Assembly: GCA_963789355.1 (NCBI GenBank)
Contig: CAWBKK010000002.1
Span: forward strand, 372,001 to 436,000
Length of the DNA: 64,000 nucleotides
Direction of reading: 5' to 3'
Source of the DNA: Gaiellasilicea sp963789355
GTDB lineage: Bacteria; Actinomycetota; Thermoleophilia; Gaiellales; Gaiellaceae
Part shown: piece by piece, positions 25,988 to 34,165 of the stretch
Position numbering within the stretch: the first letter of the stretch is position 1
Layout of the letters: every line of letters starts with the position of its first letter
Notes under the pieces: generated by a model
What the model saw: the letters and a program-made list of their open reading frames with translations, nothing else
Databases searched by the model: none
What the model was told of the DNA's origin: nothing
Position numbers and translations under genes: made by a program

Positions 25988-26842
25988 CTAGGCCACGGCC
26001 TCTTCGGGTTCCCACGCGTGCCGCGCCAGCTCCGCCACGGCGGCGGCGAACGGGTCACGGTCGATTCGGTACTCGCGCGTGAAGTCGACGGCGCCGTTCA
26101 GCTCGAGCACGGTGTGCCCGCCCACGCCGTCGGGCAGCAGGTCGACGCCCACCAGATCCGCGCCCGAGGCGTCGGCGGCGCGCACTGCGAGCTCGAGTGC
26201 GGCTGCAGGCGGCTCCACCGGCACCCGTCGGCCACCGAGCGCGACATTCGTCCGCCACTCGCCCGGCGCGGCGATGCGCCCGATCGCACCGACGGCCACG
26301 CCGGCCGCGACGACGACGCGAAGGTCCGAATCCGCCCCCGGGACGAAGTCCTGAAGCAGCGCGCCGTGTTGCTGGAACCAGAGCCGGTGCTCCAGCGAGC
26401 GAAGATGGCGACGGAGCGCGATCTCGTCCGCGCAGAGCTCGACGTCCCGGCCCCAGCTGCCGAAGCGGGGCTTGACCACGAGCGGTCCGTCCCAGTCGGG
26501 CACCGACGAGCCCGGGTGCAGGATCCGCGTGCGCGGGTGCGGCAGCCCGGAGCGCTGCAGCACTTTGGTGGTCAGGAGCTTGTCGTGGGCGGCGAGCAGC
26601 GCGCCGGCGCGGTTGAGCACGCGGACACCGCGTGCAGCCAGCGAGCCGAGCGCCCAGAGGCCGTCCTCGACCCCGTCGAGCCCGTCGACCACGTCGAGGC
26701 GGCCGAGCGCGACCGCACCAGGCTGGAGCAGCGACGAGGCCTGCTGCGGCGAGAGGATCCGCGCCTCGACTCCGCGGGGTGCCGCCGCCGCGAGGGCGAC
26801 ATTCGTGGCGGTACGACGCTGGGCGACGATCGCGAGCAGCAC
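25988..26842 (-). CDS. ATP-grasp ligase of RimK/LysX type
   Basis: A 284-residue ATP-grasp protein. It has a pre-ATP-grasp domain (AIVAQRRTATNVALAAAA), LVVKPRFGSWGRDVELC as the nucleotide-binding loop, LLQDFVPGADSDLRVVVAAG, the RIAAPGEWRTNVALGGR segment (RimK-like acceptor/phosphate contacts), and Mg ligands in GVDLLPDG..TVLELNG. Enzymes of this group join a carboxylate to an amine, e.g. adding Glu or Lys to proteins or metabolites. Substrate unknown. It starts at GTG. A three-unit Pho box lies 34 bases upstream, and it sits between phoU and pstS, so a phosphate-starvation function is predicted (inference). Confidence 0.85.
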   Translation of the reverse strand: MLLAIVAQRRTATNVALAAAAPRGVEARILSPQQASSLLQPGAVALGRLDVVDGLDGVEDGLWALGSLAARGVRVLNRAGALLAAHDKLLTTKVLQRSGLPHPRTRILHPGSSVPDWDGPLVVKPRFGSWGRDVELCADEIALRRHLRSLEHRLWFQQHGALLQDFVPGADSDLRVVVAAGVAVGAIGRIAAPGEWRTNVALGGRRVPVEPPAAALELAVRAADASGADLVGVDLLPDGVGGHTVLELNGAVDFTREYRIDRDPFAAAVAELARHAWEPEEAVA

Positions 26843-26875
26843 ACGTTCTCTATCGCAGAGCCGAGCTCCTGCGTG

Positions 26876-26904
26876 GGCTACCGGACGGTGAACGTCCGGT
26901 AACG
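26876..26904 (-). promoter_or_regulatory. Pho box upstream of ATP-grasp gene
   Basis: On the minus strand CGTTACC (26904-26898), GTTCACC (26893-26887) and GGTAGCC (26882-26876) are spaced exactly 11 bases, 34 bases before the GTG start. A CCGGAC/GTCCGG inverted repeat partly overlaps it. Confidence 0.65.
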
Positions 26905-26920
26905 AACCAGGACGACCGCC

Positions 26921-26983
26921 GGGGCGCGAAGCGCCCCCTTCAGGGGTCTGCGCGCCTCGGAATCCGCGAGAGCGGATCCGAGG
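26921..26983 (-). terminator. Two hairpins after phoU
   Basis: The first hairpin after phoU pairs CCTCGGAATCCGC (26955-26967) with GCGGATCCGAGG (26972-26983): 12 pairs, one bulged A, GAGA loop. The second is GGGGCGC-gaa-GCGCCCC (26921-26937). No U-tract follows. They likely end the pst-phoU transcript before the ATP-grasp Pho box. Confidence 0.6.
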
Positions 26984-26998
26984 CATGCGACGGAAAGC

Positions 26999-27661
26999 TC
27001 AGTGCGACGCGTCGGTGAACTCGCGGAACTCGCCGGTGACGAGGTATGCGGTCTGCTCGCCGATGTCGACGGCGTGGTCGCCGATCCGTTCCAGGCAGCG
27101 CGAGACGAGGATCATCCGCAGGCCCCATTCGCGCGTCTCCAGGTCGTGCCCGACGTCGAGGAGCCGGTTGACGACGCGGCGGTTGGCGCGGTCGATCAGC
27201 TCGTCGAGCTCCAGCAGCGACTCCGCGGCGACGCGATCGCGCTGCTCCAGGGAGCGGAGCGCGACGCGGATCATCTGCTCCGCGCGCTCGCCCATCTCCT
27301 TGAAGCCCTCGAGGAGGGTCTCGTCGGGAGGCAGGCCCTTCGTCAGCCGCGTCAGCTTCGCGATCGTGACGCAGAGGTCGCCCATCCGCTCGAGGTGGAG
27401 ATTGTCCTTCAGCAGGGCGAGCACGAGCCGGAGATCGCTCGCGACGGGCGTCTGGCGGGCGAGCAGCAACTCGATCCCCTGCTCGACCTCGAAGTACTGC
27501 GAGTCGATGTCGTCGTCAAACGCGATCACCTCCTCCGCGAGTTCGACGTCCTGTGAGCAGACCGCCTCGACGGCGGCTCGAAGCGAACGCAGTACGAGCT
27601 CTCCCTCCAGTCGCAATGAGGCTTCGAGCTCGTCGAGCTCCTCCTGGAACGAGATTCTCAG
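26999..27661 (-). CDS. phoU: Phosphate signalling protein PhoU
   Basis: A 220-residue PhoU with two three-helix repeats (VIAFDDDIDSQYFEVEQG; LELDELIDRANRRVVNR) and the metal-site acidic patches of the family. PhoU links the Pst transporter to the sensor kinase and damps the Pho response. The family N-terminus (FQEELDELEASL) lies upstream of the first ordinary start (TTG 27616). The only plausible start that keeps it is a CTG at 27661, which overlaps the pstB stop as CTGA, like the ATGA/GTGA overlaps elsewhere here. The start is therefore uncertain. Confidence 0.9.
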   Translation of the reverse strand: MRISFQEELDELEASLRLEGELVLRSLRAAVEAVCSQDVELAEEVIAFDDDIDSQYFEVEQGIELLLARQTPVASDLRLVLALLKDNLHLERMGDLCVTIAKLTRLTKGLPPDETLLEGFKEMGERAEQMIRVALRSLEQRDRVAAESLLELDELIDRANRRVVNRLLDVGHDLETREWGLRMILVSRCLERIGDHAVDIGEQTAYLVTGEFREFTDASH

Positions 27662-28519
27662 CCGAACCGCCCCGTCACGTAATCCTCGGTGCGCTTGTCC
27701 GCGGGCGTCGTGAAGATCTTCGACGTCTTGTCGTACTCGACGAGGACGCCGGTGCGCTTGCCGGTCGCCTCATCGACCTCGACCGAGAAGAACGCGGTCA
27801 TGTCGGCGACGCGCGCGGCCTGCTGCATGTTGTGCGTGACGATCACGATCGTGTACTCGCGCTTCAGCTCGTGCATCAGGTCCTCGATCCGCGTCGTCGA
27901 GATCGGGTCGAGCGCCGACGCCGGCTCGTCCATCAGGATCACGTCCGGCTCGACGGCGAGGCAGCGGGCGATGCAGAGCCGCTGCTGCTGGCCGCCGGAG
28001 AGGCCGAGCGCCGACTCCTTCAACCGGTCCTTGACCTCGTCCCAGAGCGCCGCCTGGTGCAGCGCCCGCTCGACGCGCTCGCCGAGATTGCCTTTGAGGC
28101 CGAGCACGCGCGGTCCGAAGGCGATGTTGTCGTAGATCGACTTCGGGAACGGGTTCGGCTTCTGGAAGACCATCCCGATCCGGCGGCGCACCTCGACCGG
28201 ATCGACGTCAGCCGCGTAGAGGTCCTTGCCGTGGTAGAGGACGTCGCCCTCGACCTTCGCCCCCGGCACCAGGTCGTTCATCCGGTCGAAGCAGCGGATC
28301 AACGTGCTCTTGCCGCAGCCGGACGGACCGATGAACGCCGTCACGGCGTTGCGGAACACGCTGAGCGTCGACGTCCCGGATTGCCACATTCCCGCTGTAG
28401 GAGACCGCCAGGTCGTTGACCTGGAACACGGCCTCTCGGTTGGTGACGCCCTCGTCGCCGTGCTCCTTCGCGATCTCGGCCAGGCTCATTGGCTCGATCG
28501 TAAACGCTCGTTCAGTCAT
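27658..28519 (-). pseudogene. pstB: Phosphate transporter ATPase PstB, frameshifted
   Basis: ABC ATPase of the phosphate transporter. Walker A GPSGCGKST, Q-loop VFQKPNPFP, signature LSGGQQQRL and Walker B VILMDEPASALD are all intact. The N-terminal part (from MTERAFTIEP, with LAVSYSGNVAIRDVD) is in a different frame from LSVFRNAVTAFIGPSG. Removing one base near 28366 restores a normal PstB of about 286 residues. As written, the downstream frame can only start at ATG 28389 and lacks the first ~40 residues, including the first strand. This is either a true mutation or a base-calling error. The flanking pst genes are intact. Confidence 0.85.
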
Positions 28520-28524
28520 GGTCG

Positions 28525-29364
28525 TCACCAGGATCTCCGATACCGGTTGCGGATGTAGATCGCGAACCCGTTCAGCGTCAGCAGGATCGCGAGCAGGACG
28601 ATGATCGAGGCGGCCGCGAGCAGCTTGAACTCCGCCTGGGGAAGCCGCAGGAAGCTGTAGATCTGGATCGGGAGCGCAGTGAACGGTCCAAGGATGGTCG
28701 GGTCGAAGGAGATGTACGTGACCGCGCCGATCATGATCAGCGGCGCCGTCTCGCCGATCGCCCGCGACAGGGCGAGGATCGAGCCCGTCGCGATGCCAGG
28801 GATTGCCGCCGGCAGCACCTGGCGGGAGACGACCTGCCATTGCGTCGCCCCGAGCGCGTAGCCGCCTTGACGGATCGAGTCCGGAACCGAGCGGATCGCC
28901 TCGCGCGCCGCGATGATCACGGTCGGGAGGACGAGCAGGGTCAGGATCATCGCCCCGGCGAGCAGGACCCGGCCGAGTCCGAGCCCGCGGACCAGGAAGG
29001 CGAGCCCGAGGATGCCGTAGACGATCGAGGGGACGGCCGCGAGATTCTGGATGTTGATCTCGAGCAGCTTGTTGTACCAGCGCGTCTTGTCCGCGTACTC
29101 CTCGAGGTAGATCGCGGTGAAGACACCGATCGGGACGACGAAGAGGAGGAGCAGGATCCCGATGTAGAGCGTCGCGATGATCGCCGGCCGCGCGCCCGCG
29201 ATGGCGGGGTCGGACGACGGCGGATTCGTGAGCAGATTGAGGTCGAGATACCCCCACCCGTCGCTGAAGACGTCGACGAGCAGAGTGACGAGCATGACGA
29301 AGCCGACGAAGAGCGAGAACAGCAGCAGCGCCTTGAAGATGCCGCCCTTGAGCGCGCGGCTCAT
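28525..29364 (-). CDS. pstA: Phosphate transporter permease PstA
   Basis: A 279-residue inner-membrane permease with six membrane helices and the binding-protein-dependent transport signature (EAIRSVPDSIRQGGYALGATQWQVV), the loop that contacts PstB. It pairs with PstC to form the phosphate channel. Its ATG overlaps the pstC stop by 4 bases. It is followed closely by the pstB start (28519). Confidence 0.95.
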   Translation of the reverse strand: MSRALKGGIFKALLLFSLFVGFVMLVTLLVDVFSDGWGYLDLNLLTNPPSSDPAIAGARPAIIATLYIGILLLLFVVPIGVFTAIYLEEYADKTRWYNKLLEINIQNLAAVPSIVYGILGLAFLVRGLGLGRVLLAGAMILTLLVLPTVIIAAREAIRSVPDSIRQGGYALGATQWQVVSRQVLPAAIPGIATGSILALSRAIGETAPLIMIGAVTYISFDPTILGPFTALPIQIYSFLRLPQAEFKLLAAASIIVLLAILLTLNGFAIYIRNRYRRSW

Positions 29365-30290
29365 TCGTAGACCTCCCGGTACTTGCGCACGAGCCGGATC
29401 GCGAAGACGTTCATGACCAGCGTCAGGACGAAGAGCGTCGCGCCGACGGCGAAGATCGTCTTGTACTCGATCGATCCGGTGGGCACGTCGCCGGCGCCGG
29501 TGGCGGCGATGAACGCGGTCATCGCTTCGGCTGCCTCGCGGGGATCGAAGGTGAGGTTGGGCTGCTGGCCCATCGCGACGAGCACGATCATCGTCTCGCC
29601 CACCGCCCGCGAGATCGCGAGCACGAACGAGGCGACGATCCCGGAGACGGCGGCCGGGACGACGATCCGCGTCGCCACCTGCACCTTGGTCGAGCCGAGC
29701 GCATAGGCGCCGTCGCGCAGGTCGCGCGGCACCGCTCCCATCGCGTCCTCGGAGAGCGAGGCGACGGTGGGCATCAGCATCACGCCCATCACGAGGCCCG
29801 CCGAGAGCGTGTTGAAGATGTCGACCTGGATCCCGAGATCCCGGAGCAGCGGCGTCATGAACGTGAGCGCGAAGTAGCCAAAGACGATCGTCGGGATCCC
29901 CGCGAGGATCTCGAACGCCGGCTTCAGCATCCCGCGCGTGCGCGGCGACGCGTACTCGCTGAGATAGATCGCGGCCCCGAGCCCGAACGGCATCGCGACC
30001 GCACTTGCGATCCCGGTCACGAGCAGCGTCCCGCCGACGAGCGGCAGAACGCCGAAGTGCGCGGGCTCGAAGAGCGGCGCCCAGTTCCTGCCGGTGAGGA
30101 AGTCGACGATCGAGATCTCCTGGAAGAACTCGAACGCAGGCACGAACAGCGCGATCACGATTCCGACGGTCGTCGCGACCGAGATCAGCGCGCAGACGAA
30201 GAGGACGCCCTTGATCACGTCCTCGCCGATGCGCCGGCGGCGGGCGCGGAGCATCGGCTCCGCGCCCACGGTCAGATCAGGAGCGGCCAA
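29361..30290 (-). CDS. pstC: Phosphate transporter permease PstC
   Basis: A 309-residue permease with six membrane helices. The ATPase-contact EAA-like loop SLSEDAMGAVPRDLRDGAYALG is present, and the long first periplasmic loop (FLTGRNWAPLFEPAHFG) is typical of PstC. It starts 3 bases after the stop of the upstream pstS and overlaps pstA by ATGA, so pstSCAB-phoU form one operon. Confidence 0.95.
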   Translation of the reverse strand: MAAPDLTVGAEPMLRARRRRIGEDVIKGVLFVCALISVATTVGIVIALFVPAFEFFQEISIVDFLTGRNWAPLFEPAHFGVLPLVGGTLLVTGIASAVAMPFGLGAAIYLSEYASPRTRGMLKPAFEILAGIPTIVFGYFALTFMTPLLRDLGIQVDIFNTLSAGLVMGVMLMPTVASLSEDAMGAVPRDLRDGAYALGSTKVQVATRIVVPAAVSGIVASFVLAISRAVGETMIVLVAMGQQPNLTFDPREAAEAMTAFIAATGAGDVPTGSIEYKTIFAVGATLFVLTLVMNVFAIRLVRKYREVYE

Positions 30291-30293
30291 CGA

Positions 30294-31286
30294 CTACCCG
30301 GTTGCGGTTTCGAGGTCGCCCTGCGCCTTCGACAGCTGCTCGTCCGTGAGCGGGACGTACTTGGACGCCTCGGCGATCTCGATCCCGTTGTCGAGGACGT
30401 AGCGCATGAATCCCTCGACCTCGGGCTTCGCCAGCGCCTCGGTCTTCGCGTAGATGAACAGGGGGCGTGCGAGCGGCTTGTAGGTGCCGTTCTGCGCGTT
30501 CTCGACGCTCGGCGCGACGCAGCCGTCGCCGCCGTCGATCTCGACCGCCTTCAGCGTGTCCTGGTTCTCCTCGAAGTAGGAGAAGCCGAAGTAGCCGAGG
30601 CCGCCCTTCTCGCCCGCCACGCCGGTGACGGTGTTGTTGTCGTCCTCGCTCGCGGAGAAGTCGGAGCGGCTTGCGCCCTCTTCGCCGTTGATTTCATCCG
30701 TGAAGTAGTCGAAGGTGCCCGAGTCGGTGCCGGGTCCGAAGAGCGACAGCTTCTCGTCCGGGAAGGACGGATCGACCTCGTTCCAGCTCCCGACCTTGGA
30801 GTCGGGACCCCAGATCGTCTTCAGCTGTTTCGTGGTCAGGCAGGTAACCCAGTCGTTGTCCTTGTTCACGACGACGGTGAGGGCGTCGTTCGCGACCTGA
30901 AACTCCACGTAGTCGATGCCGCCGTCCTTGCAGGCGGTGACCTCCTCGTCCTTGATCGGGCGCGAGGCGTTGGAGAGGTCTGTCTCACCGCGGCAGAAGC
31001 GCTCGAAGCCGCCGCCGGTGCCGGAGACGCCGACCGTCACCTGGACGCCGGCCTGCTCGCTCTGAAACCGCTCTGCGGCCGCCGTCGTGAAGGGGCCGAC
31101 AGTGCTCGAGCCGTCCACCTCGATCCGGCCGGAGAGGTCGCCGCCAACGCCGCCGCCGGTCGTGGCAGCCGTGGTGTCGGCCGCTTCATCGTCGCCGCCT
31201 CGGCCATCGCCGCCGCAGCCGGCGAGCAAGGACGCGAACGCAAACAGCAGCGCAATTTTCGTGATCGCCTTCGTCATGTTTGTCAT
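30294..31286 (-). CDS. pstS: Phosphate-binding lipoprotein PstS (second copy)
   Basis: A 330-residue PstS with a lipoprotein signal (LLAGC, Cys24), a Gly/Asp/Thr-rich linker (25-50) and intact phosphate loops (EVDGSSTVGPF, GVSGTGGGFERFC, DLSNASRP, GPGTDSGTFDYF). It heads the pst operon and is strongly similar to the soluble copy at 24949, so they are paralogs. Start at ATG 31286 or 31277. A three-unit Pho box lies 45 bases upstream. Confidence 0.95.
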   Translation of the reverse strand: MTNMTKAITKIALLFAFASLLAGCGGDGRGGDDEAADTTAATTGGGVGGDLSGRIEVDGSSTVGPFTTAAAERFQSEQAGVQVTVGVSGTGGGFERFCRGETDLSNASRPIKDEEVTACKDGGIDYVEFQVANDALTVVVNKDNDWVTCLTTKQLKTIWGPDSKVGSWNEVDPSFPDEKLSLFGPGTDSGTFDYFTDEINGEEGASRSDFSASEDDNNTVTGVAGEKGGLGYFGFSYFEENQDTLKAVEIDGGDGCVAPSVENAQNGTYKPLARPLFIYAKTEALAKPEVEGFMRYVLDNGIEIAEASKYVPLTDEQLSKAQGDLETATG

Positions 31287-31330
31287 GCGCCGAGTGTTCC
31301 AATCGGGTCGTGGGCTTGGGGATGCCGGCT

Positions 31331-31359
31331 GGTAAACATGTGGTGAGAGGGTGGTGAAC
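31331..31359 (-). promoter_or_regulatory. Pho box upstream of pstS-pstCAB-phoU
   Basis: On the minus strand GTTCACC (31359-31353), TCTCACC (31348-31342) and GTTTACC (31337-31331) lie at exact 11-base steps, 45 bases before the pstS start and immediately after the sensor-kinase stop. Confidence 0.72.
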
Positions 31360-31363
31360 GATC

Positions 31364-32290
31364 CTATTGGCGCGCAGGGAACGAGCAGCGGATTTCGAGG
31401 CCGAGGCCACGCCCGCCGCTCGCCTCGACCGTACCGCCGGCCGAGGCGACCACGTGCTTGACGATCGCGAGGCCGAGACCGGTCCCGCGGGACGCCCGCG
31501 AACGGTCGGCGCGGTAGAAGCGCTCGAACAGCCGTGGCAGGTCGGACTGCTCCACCCCGGCGCCGTCATCGACCACTCGGAGCACGACCGCGCCGTCCTC
31601 GCGCCGCACCGAGAGCGTCGCGTTCGTGCCCGGCCCCGCGTAGCGAATCGCGTTCTCGGCCAGGTTCCGGGCGACGACGCCGAGCATCCGGGGGCGCACC
31701 TCGGCGGTCGCTTCCTCCTCGCCCTCGACGTGGAGCGCGACCCCGGCCCGCGCCGCCTGCTCGGTCAGCTCCGCAGCAACCTGGTGCAGCACGGGCAGGA
31801 CGGGCTCGGCTCCGAGCGACACGACGCGCGTCCCCGACTCGAGCTCGGCCAGGAAGAGAACCTCGTCGATCAGCTCGCGGATCGCGTCGATCTCGCGTCG
31901 GGCCTGCTCGATCAGGTCGTTCACGTCCTCGCCCGGGAGCGCCGCGAGCTCGAGCAGGGCGAGCAGCCGTGCGAGCGGCGTCCGCAGCTCGTGCGAGACG
32001 GCGGCGGTGAAGCCCGAGCGGAGCTCCTCGTACGCCGCCAGGTCGCCGGCCTCGGAGAAGTAGACGAGCCGCTCGGTGCGGCCGGCGACGACGTAGGGCA
32101 CGATCAGCGGCGTCCGGCCGCCGTCGCCGCGCAGGAATGCCTCCGCCAGGACCTCGCCCTCGCGGACGCCTTCGAGCGCCTGGCGCGCGCGCCGGCTGGC
32201 GGCGACGACACGATCGGTCTCGTCGAGGACGACGACCGCCTCACGGCTCTCCTCGATCAGCATCCGCCCGCGCAGCGCATCGCGTTCCAT
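31364..32290 (-). CDS. PhoR-like soluble sensor histidine kinase
   Basis: A 308-residue histidine kinase: a PAS-like N-domain (residues ~10-85), an H-box AAVSHELRTPLARLL with His100, and an ATPase domain with NLAENAIRYA, VVDDGAGVEQ and GTGLGLAIVKHV. No membrane segment is present, unlike most PhoR proteins, so sensing is probably through the PhoU/Pst complex (inference). It is divergent from phoB rather than in an operon with it, with the phoB Pho box between. The pst operon lies downstream on the same strand. Confidence 0.88.
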   Translation of the reverse strand: MERDALRGRMLIEESREAVVVLDETDRVVAASRRARQALEGVREGEVLAEAFLRGDGGRTPLIVPYVVAGRTERLVYFSEAGDLAAYEELRSGFTAAVSHELRTPLARLLALLELAALPGEDVNDLIEQARREIDAIRELIDEVLFLAELESGTRVVSLGAEPVLPVLHQVAAELTEQAARAGVALHVEGEEEATAEVRPRMLGVVARNLAENAIRYAGPGTNATLSVRREDGAVVLRVVDDGAGVEQSDLPRLFERFYRADRSRASRGTGLGLAIVKHVVASAGGTVEASGGRGLGLEIRCSFPARQ

Positions 32291-32312
32291 CGCACGGTTG
32301 TAACAGAGGCGC

Positions 32313-32341
32313 GTTCACCACCCCGTTACCAGTCCTTTACC
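32313..32341 (+). promoter_or_regulatory. Pho box upstream of phoB
   Basis: GTTCACC (32313), CGTTACC (32324), CTTTACC (32335) and a weaker CGCATCC (32346) are spaced by 11 bases, ending 34 bases before the phoB GTG. This predicts positive autoregulation. It lies in the 85-base gap to the divergent kinase gene and could serve both. Confidence 0.72.
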
Positions 32342-32375
32342 CACCCGCATCCGCGACGCGCGCCATGATGGGCTC

Positions 32376-33071
32376 GTGGCGAAGGTTCTGATCATCGAGG
32401 ACGACGACGTCATCGCCCAGGGGATGGCGCGTCACCTGACCGCGGCCGGCTTCGACGCGGTCGGGGTCGCGAACGGCGAGACCGGGCTGGCGCGGCTCCG
32501 CTTCGAGCAGCCCGACGTGTGCGTGCTCGACCTGATGCTCCCGGGCATCGACGGGTGGCGCGTGATCGAGCAGGCGCGCGGTGAGGGGATCGGGACGCCG
32601 ATCGTCGTCGTCAGCGCCCGCGGCACGGAGCACGACCGGATCAACGCGCTCGAGCTCGGCGCCGACGACTACCTGGTGAAGCCGTTCTCGATGAAGGAGC
32701 TTGCAGCGCGCGTTGCCGCGGCGGCCCGCCGCGGCACGCGCGCGCAAGAACCGCGGCGCGGCGACGAGATCGAGGTCGAGGAGCTTCGGCTCGACCCTCG
32801 CAACGTCCAGGCCTACGTCGACGGCGCGAGCGCCGAGCTGACGCCGACCGAGTTCCGGCTCCTCTACGCGCTCGCGCTCGACCGCGGCCGGGTGCTCACA
32901 CGGGACGAGTTGCTGCAGCGGGTCTGGGGTCGCCGGGCCTCGCACCGCGACCGGACGGTCGACGTCTTCGTCCGCAAGCTGCGCGAGAAGATCGACACGC
33001 GCGCTCCGCGCCACACGTTCATCCAGACCCGCTACGGCGTCGGCTACAAGCTCGACCCCGCGCCGAAGTAG
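32376..33071 (+). CDS. phoB: Phosphate response regulator PhoB/PhoP
   Basis: A 231-residue OmpR/PhoB-family regulator. The receiver has acidic residues IIEDDD, phospho-acceptor Asp52 (CVLDLMLPG), Ser/Thr switch and Lys102 (LVKPFS). A winged helix (about 130-228) follows, with LTPTEFRLLYALA and RTVDVFVRKLREKI. Assignment to phosphate control rests on context: adjacent to a PhoR-like kinase, pst genes and six matching boxes. It would bind those boxes as tandem dimers. GTG start. Confidence 0.9.
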   Translation: MAKVLIIEDDDVIAQGMARHLTAAGFDAVGVANGETGLARLRFEQPDVCVLDLMLPGIDGWRVIEQARGEGIGTPIVVVSARGTEHDRINALELGADDYLVKPFSMKELAARVAAAARRGTRAQEPRRGDEIEVEELRLDPRNVQAYVDGASAELTPTEFRLLYALALDRGRVLTRDELLQRVWGRRASHRDRTVDVFVRKLREKIDTRAPRHTFIQTRYGVGYKLDPAPK

Positions 33072-33074
33072 CTC

Positions 33075-34130
33075 CTAGCTCGTGAGGTAGAGCAGCACCA
33101 GCGATCCGCGGGGGATGCTGGCCGCGCCGGCCGGAGCCTGCGACGAGACCGTGCTCTCGTTGCGGACGGGGTCGCCCTGCAGGTTGAGCGCGAGCACCTC
33201 GAAGCCCGCCTGAACGAGGGTCTGGCGTCCCTGCTGGAGGCGATCGCCGGCGACGTCGGGCACCGTCGCCGCCGGTTGCGGCTCGGCGCCGACCGAGACG
33301 TTCAGCTGCACCGTGTCGCCGCGCTTCCGCGCCGTTCCGGCCGGCTGCGCCTGGGCGACCACACGCCCCGCGGCCTCCTGCGAGGGCACGTACTGGAGTG
33401 ACGCCTTCAGACCCTGGTCGCCGAAGGCGCGGGCGGCGTCCGCGAGCTCCTGGCCGACGACATCCGGAACCGTGGCCGGTTGCGGCGCCGCCGCAGTCGT
33501 CGTGCCGCTCGTCGTCGCGGCCGTCGTCGTCGAGCCGGTTGTCGTCCCCTCGGTGGTCGTCTGATCCGTGGTTGCGGCCGGCGGCGACGGCCTGTCCTCT
33601 GCCACGTTGATCCGGACGGCCGAGCCCTCGGGCGCGTCACCGCCCGCAACCGGGTCCTGCGCCACGACCTGGCCGCTCGGGCTGTCGGACGGAACGGCGA
33701 CGACGTTGACGGTGAAACCCGCGTCGCGCAGCGTCGCCGTCGCCTCGGAGGAGGTGGTGCCGACGACGTCGGGGACGGCCACCTGCTCTGCGGTGGTCGT
33801 GGTCGCGGCGGTCGTCGTGGCGGCGCTGGTCGTCGGCGCCGCGTTGTTGTCGTCGTCCCGGGTGAGGAAGTACGCGGCCGCGAGGCCGCCGACGACGAGC
33901 AGGAGCAGCGCCAGCAGTCCGGGCCAGATCTGCGGCAGCGGCCGGCGCGGCGGCTCTTCCTCGATCGTCTCTTCGACGAAGACCTCGCTCTCCGGGCCCC
34001 ATTCGTCCTCGACGACGACCTCCTCGGCCGGGGGGACGATCACCGTCTCGTCCTCCGTCGGCTCGACGGGCTCGCGCGGATCTTGCGGATCTCGGGGCGG
34101 GGGCTCGACCATGAGAGGGTTCTTCCCCAT
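33075..34130 (-). CDS. Membrane protein with three PASTA domains
   Basis: A 351-residue single-pass protein: acidic cytoplasmic N-terminus (1-64), membrane helix 67-89, Thr/Ala-rich spacer, then three PASTA domains (about 117-180, 218-283, 288-351), each opening with VPDV and ending in a VxxNV-like strand. PASTA units bind muropeptides. Here they are not attached to a Ser/Thr kinase domain, so this is a kinase-less PASTA protein, probably a cell-wall sensor or scaffold. Start ATG 34130 or 34112. It is convergent with phoB (3-base gap). Confidence 0.88.
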   Translation of the reverse strand: MGKNPLMVEPPPRDPQDPREPVEPTEDETVIVPPAEEVVVEDEWGPESEVFVEETIEEEPPRRPLPQIWPGLLALLLLVVGGLAAAYFLTRDDDNNAAPTTSAATTTAATTTTAEQVAVPDVVGTTSSEATATLRDAGFTVNVVAVPSDSPSGQVVAQDPVAGGDAPEGSAVRINVAEDRPSPPAATTDQTTTEGTTTGSTTTAATTSGTTTAAAPQPATVPDVVGQELADAARAFGDQGLKASLQYVPSQEAAGRVVAQAQPAGTARKRGDTVQLNVSVGAEPQPAATVPDVAGDRLQQGRQTLVQAGFEVLALNLQGDPVRNESTVSSQAPAGAASIPRGSLVLLYLTS

Positions 34131-34165
34131 GCCGATCGTTTCTCATGCTTCGTAGACTCGCGGGC

